The position numbers and the translations under genes are program-made. DNA of 7,090 nt. Source: a bacterium (lineage in GTDB: Bacteria > Ratteibacteria > UBA8468). The DNA lies in NCBI GenBank assembly GCA_030672255.1, contig DAOVGU010000119.1, positions 1 through 7,090 of the forward strand. Direction: 5' to 3'. Positions 5,498 through 7,090 of the stretch are shown piece by piece (position 1 is the first letter of the stretch; every line of letters begins with the position of its first letter). The notes beneath the pieces were generated by a model. It had not been told where the DNA came from. It was given only the letters and a program-made list of their open reading frames with translations, and did not search any database.

Positions 5498-7090
5498 TTA
5501 AGGTTGCATAATCTCTTTACTCAGCCAGATTAATGGTCTCAATCCCATCCTCACCATTGCTTTCAGAAGGGGTTTATTCCCGATGAAGTCAGCAACTGGC
5601 GGACTGAGAGCACAATAGAGTTCAACAAAATCTCTTCCGGCGGTAGTCTTCATTAAAACATTATCTCTGAATTTCTTTAGAACCATTACCTCTTTTTCCA
5701 TCGGGCTGCCAAAAGCGGCGGTAGCGATGAAGCAGCTACCTCCTCCTCCAGTACCAACAGTCTGATCAAAGGTATAGGAGGTTTCTGCCGCCTCACCGGT
5801 ATATTTAGAATAACCATAATTTCCGGTCTCCGGGTAGTATTTACGTGCCCTCACCCGGTAAGAGTAACCTACATCAGCGGTAACGGTAGTATCCTCATAG
5901 TTGGTGCTACTGGCAGAAGTCGTAGTTATATTAGCGTACTTATCTATTCCCTCGCTCTCTAACTTTCTTTCTACCTCATAGCTATCTTCCTCATTGGAGT
6001 TATCATTCCATTGAACCGTGATTACATTTACTCCGGGAATTACTTCTAAACCGGAAGGTGCTTCCTCATCCGGGAAGGCCAGTCTCTGTGCCTCTAATGG
6101 ATTTATGGCGCTGGTGGATGAATTGGAGAGATATAAGGTTCCTAAACTGGCAGAATAAATTTGAACAAAGTAACCACCAATCACTCCCAACTCCAGAGAG
6201 GTATCTTCATAAGAAGTCTCTGAAGCAGAAGGAGCAGCAATCTTGGCGAATTCGCTCCATTCTCCATTGATATAATCCTCCCGATAAATCTCTATTACCT
6301 TATCGGAAACCTCCGGGGTATTGTCTGTCCAATTTAGGGTAACCGCCTCGTAACTCTCAACCGCCTCAAGAATAACCTCAGGAGTATCCATAATAGTCAA
6401 TTTCCCCTTACTGTAACTGCAATAAGGGTCATTCGCTCCGTCATCAATCTTTCCTGCAATATAATAGGTGCCATTGGGAACCAAATATATACTCCACTCA
6501 TAGGAATCGGTGGTGCTATCTTCGGTAGTTGTGTCAATTAAGGTTTCATTTCCATTGCCAAAAATGGCATCCTCATCATAGTACAATGAGATAAGAGCAT
6601 TATCATCCGGGTCAGAATCTGTCCACTGAATGGTATAGGTATCACTATAGGTCCAGGTATCGGCAGAAGGGGTAGAGACTCTAATATAGGGATAATTATT
6701 CACTCCTACCTTGCCATCCGAATATCCATATAAAGGGAGATTAAATCCATCATCCACCTTGGCACAGACATAGTAGGAAACTCCAGATAACTCGGAAACA
6801 TTCCAGAGATAAGTTCCTTCTCCATCCTTTTCAGTAAGATTGGCAATGGTCAAAGCTACCCCATTATCCGGATTCTGGTCATCATCAGCATAAAGGGTGA
6901 GTGCATCTTCGCTATCAGCATCCCTTGCATCATACCTGATGGTAACCTCATAAGAAGATGAAGAACCGGAATACCAGTTATAATGGTTTCCGGTTCCTGC
7001 TTCATAATAGATATCCTCTTCGCTGTCATACCCGGCATCCTTATCACTGTCGTAATAGACAAAATGGTAATCATCGCTTAAAATCGTGCC
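5498..7090 (-). CDS. Large surface/secreted beta-sandwich and fibronectin type III protein, 5' end outside window
   Basis: The frame is open to the right edge; 530 residues are visible, so the TTG at 6851-6853 is internal and the N-terminus is missing. At least two tandem beta-sandwich repeats come first, at about 45-131 and 135-235 of the visible part, sharing ALTLYADDD or ALISLYYDED, a YLW/YEW strand, then KVDDG or KIDDG and a YSDGK or YSKGK end. Two fibronectin type III-like domains follow, about 236-332 (VTLNWTDN) and 343-440 (ITVQWNDN, YEVERK, YSYRVRARKY). After GGGGS, the CFI-box-CTERM tail starts at CFIATAAFG (453-461) and ends in a hydrophobic stretch. No catalytic motif is seen in the visible part, so this may be an adhesin or binding protein, or the C-terminal part of an enzyme. 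The protease gene starts 138 bases downstream on the same strand. Confidence 0.88.
   Translation of the reverse strand, partial: GTILSDDYHFVYYDSDKDAGYDSEEDIYYEAGTGNHYNWYSGSSSSYEVTIRYDARDADSEDALTLYADDDQNPDNGVALTIANLTEKDGEGTYLWNVSELSGVSYYVCAKVDDGFNLPLYGYSDGKVGVNNYPYIRVSTPSADTWTYSDTYTIQWTDSDPDDNALISLYYDEDAIFGNGNETLIDTTTEDSTTDSYEWSIYLVPNGTYYIAGKIDDGANDPYCSYSKGKLTIMDTPEVILEAVESYEAVTLNWTDNTPEVSDKVIEIYREDYINGEWSEFAKIAAPSASETSYEDTSLELGVIGGYFVQIYSASLGTLYLSNSSTSAINPLEAQRLAFPDEEAPSGLEVIPGVNVITVQWNDNSNEEDSYEVERKLESEGIDKYANITTTSASSTNYEDTTVTADVGYSYRVRARKYYPETGNYGYSKYTGEAAETSYTFDQTVGTGGGGSCFIATAAFGSPMEKEVMVLKKFRDNVLMKTTAGRDFVELYCALSPPVADFIGNKPLLKAMVRMGLRPLIWLSKEIMQP

Noticed and set aside
2794..6270. Plus-strand short reading frames opposite the protease and fibronectin genes (2794-3066, 3689-3874, 4891-5094, 6058-6270)
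   Set aside because: Each lies wholly antisense to a well-supported coding frame, with no recognisable domain or convincing ribosome binding site.
6851..6853. TTG as start codon of the fibronectin type III gene
   Set aside because: The same frame stays open for 79 more codons to the window edge, and those codons encode the first half of a beta-sandwich repeat matching the next one. The gene is cut, not started here.
6856..7074. A 72-codon minus-strand reading frame rich in Met and Ile
   Set aside because: It overlaps, in another frame, the clearly protein-like open frame of the fibronectin type III gene, which continues to the right edge. Its composition is that of an out-of-frame reading.

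Overview
The window carries three genes, all on the minus strand, read from right to left: a large multi-domain surface or secreted protein (its start lies beyond the right edge), a secreted subtilisin-like (S8) serine protease, and polA, encoding DNA polymerase I (cut by the left edge at polymerase motif A). No RNA gene, CRISPR array, transposase or phage gene was seen. GC content looks moderate. The two exported proteins share a C-terminal CFI-box-CTERM tail, and short palindromic repeats are inserted inside reading frames. Both traits are familiar from genomes of little-cultivated bacterial lineages such as Omnitrophota and similar candidate phyla. That placement is an inference; the sequence alone does not fix the organism.

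Layout. Positions 1-1996 are polA. Its frame is fully open from a TTG start, but it contains three repeat-derived segments of about 18-29 residues each, all placed in linkers or loops rather than in catalytic motifs. At 1998-2050 a fourth repeat copy sits across the protease/polA junction. It encodes the last 13 residues and the stop codon of the protease, and also the Shine-Dalgarno sequence of polA. Positions 2009-5359 are the protease: signal peptide, repeat-derived insert, propeptide, a PPC-like domain, then a catalytic domain with an intact Asp/His/Asn/Ser set, interrupted by a long beta-rich insertion. Positions 5384-5492 hold a symmetric array of four 23-nt hairpin units that fills most of the only sizeable intergenic gap. 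Positions 5498-7090 are a beta-sandwich/fibronectin type III protein with the same C-terminal tail as the protease.

How the parts relate. The two exported proteins probably use the same C-terminal tail for envelope placement and may act together outside the cytoplasm. polA is a housekeeping gene that appears to depend on the protease transcript and on a repeat-supplied ribosome binding site. The most unusual content is the repeats: one G/C-rich palindromic family with four copies in both orientations, an unrelated 86-bp inverted-repeat element, a 22-bp perfect palindrome nested inside one of the copies, and the hairpin array with compensatory stem changes. In kind this resembles the in-frame palindromic elements known from Rickettsia.
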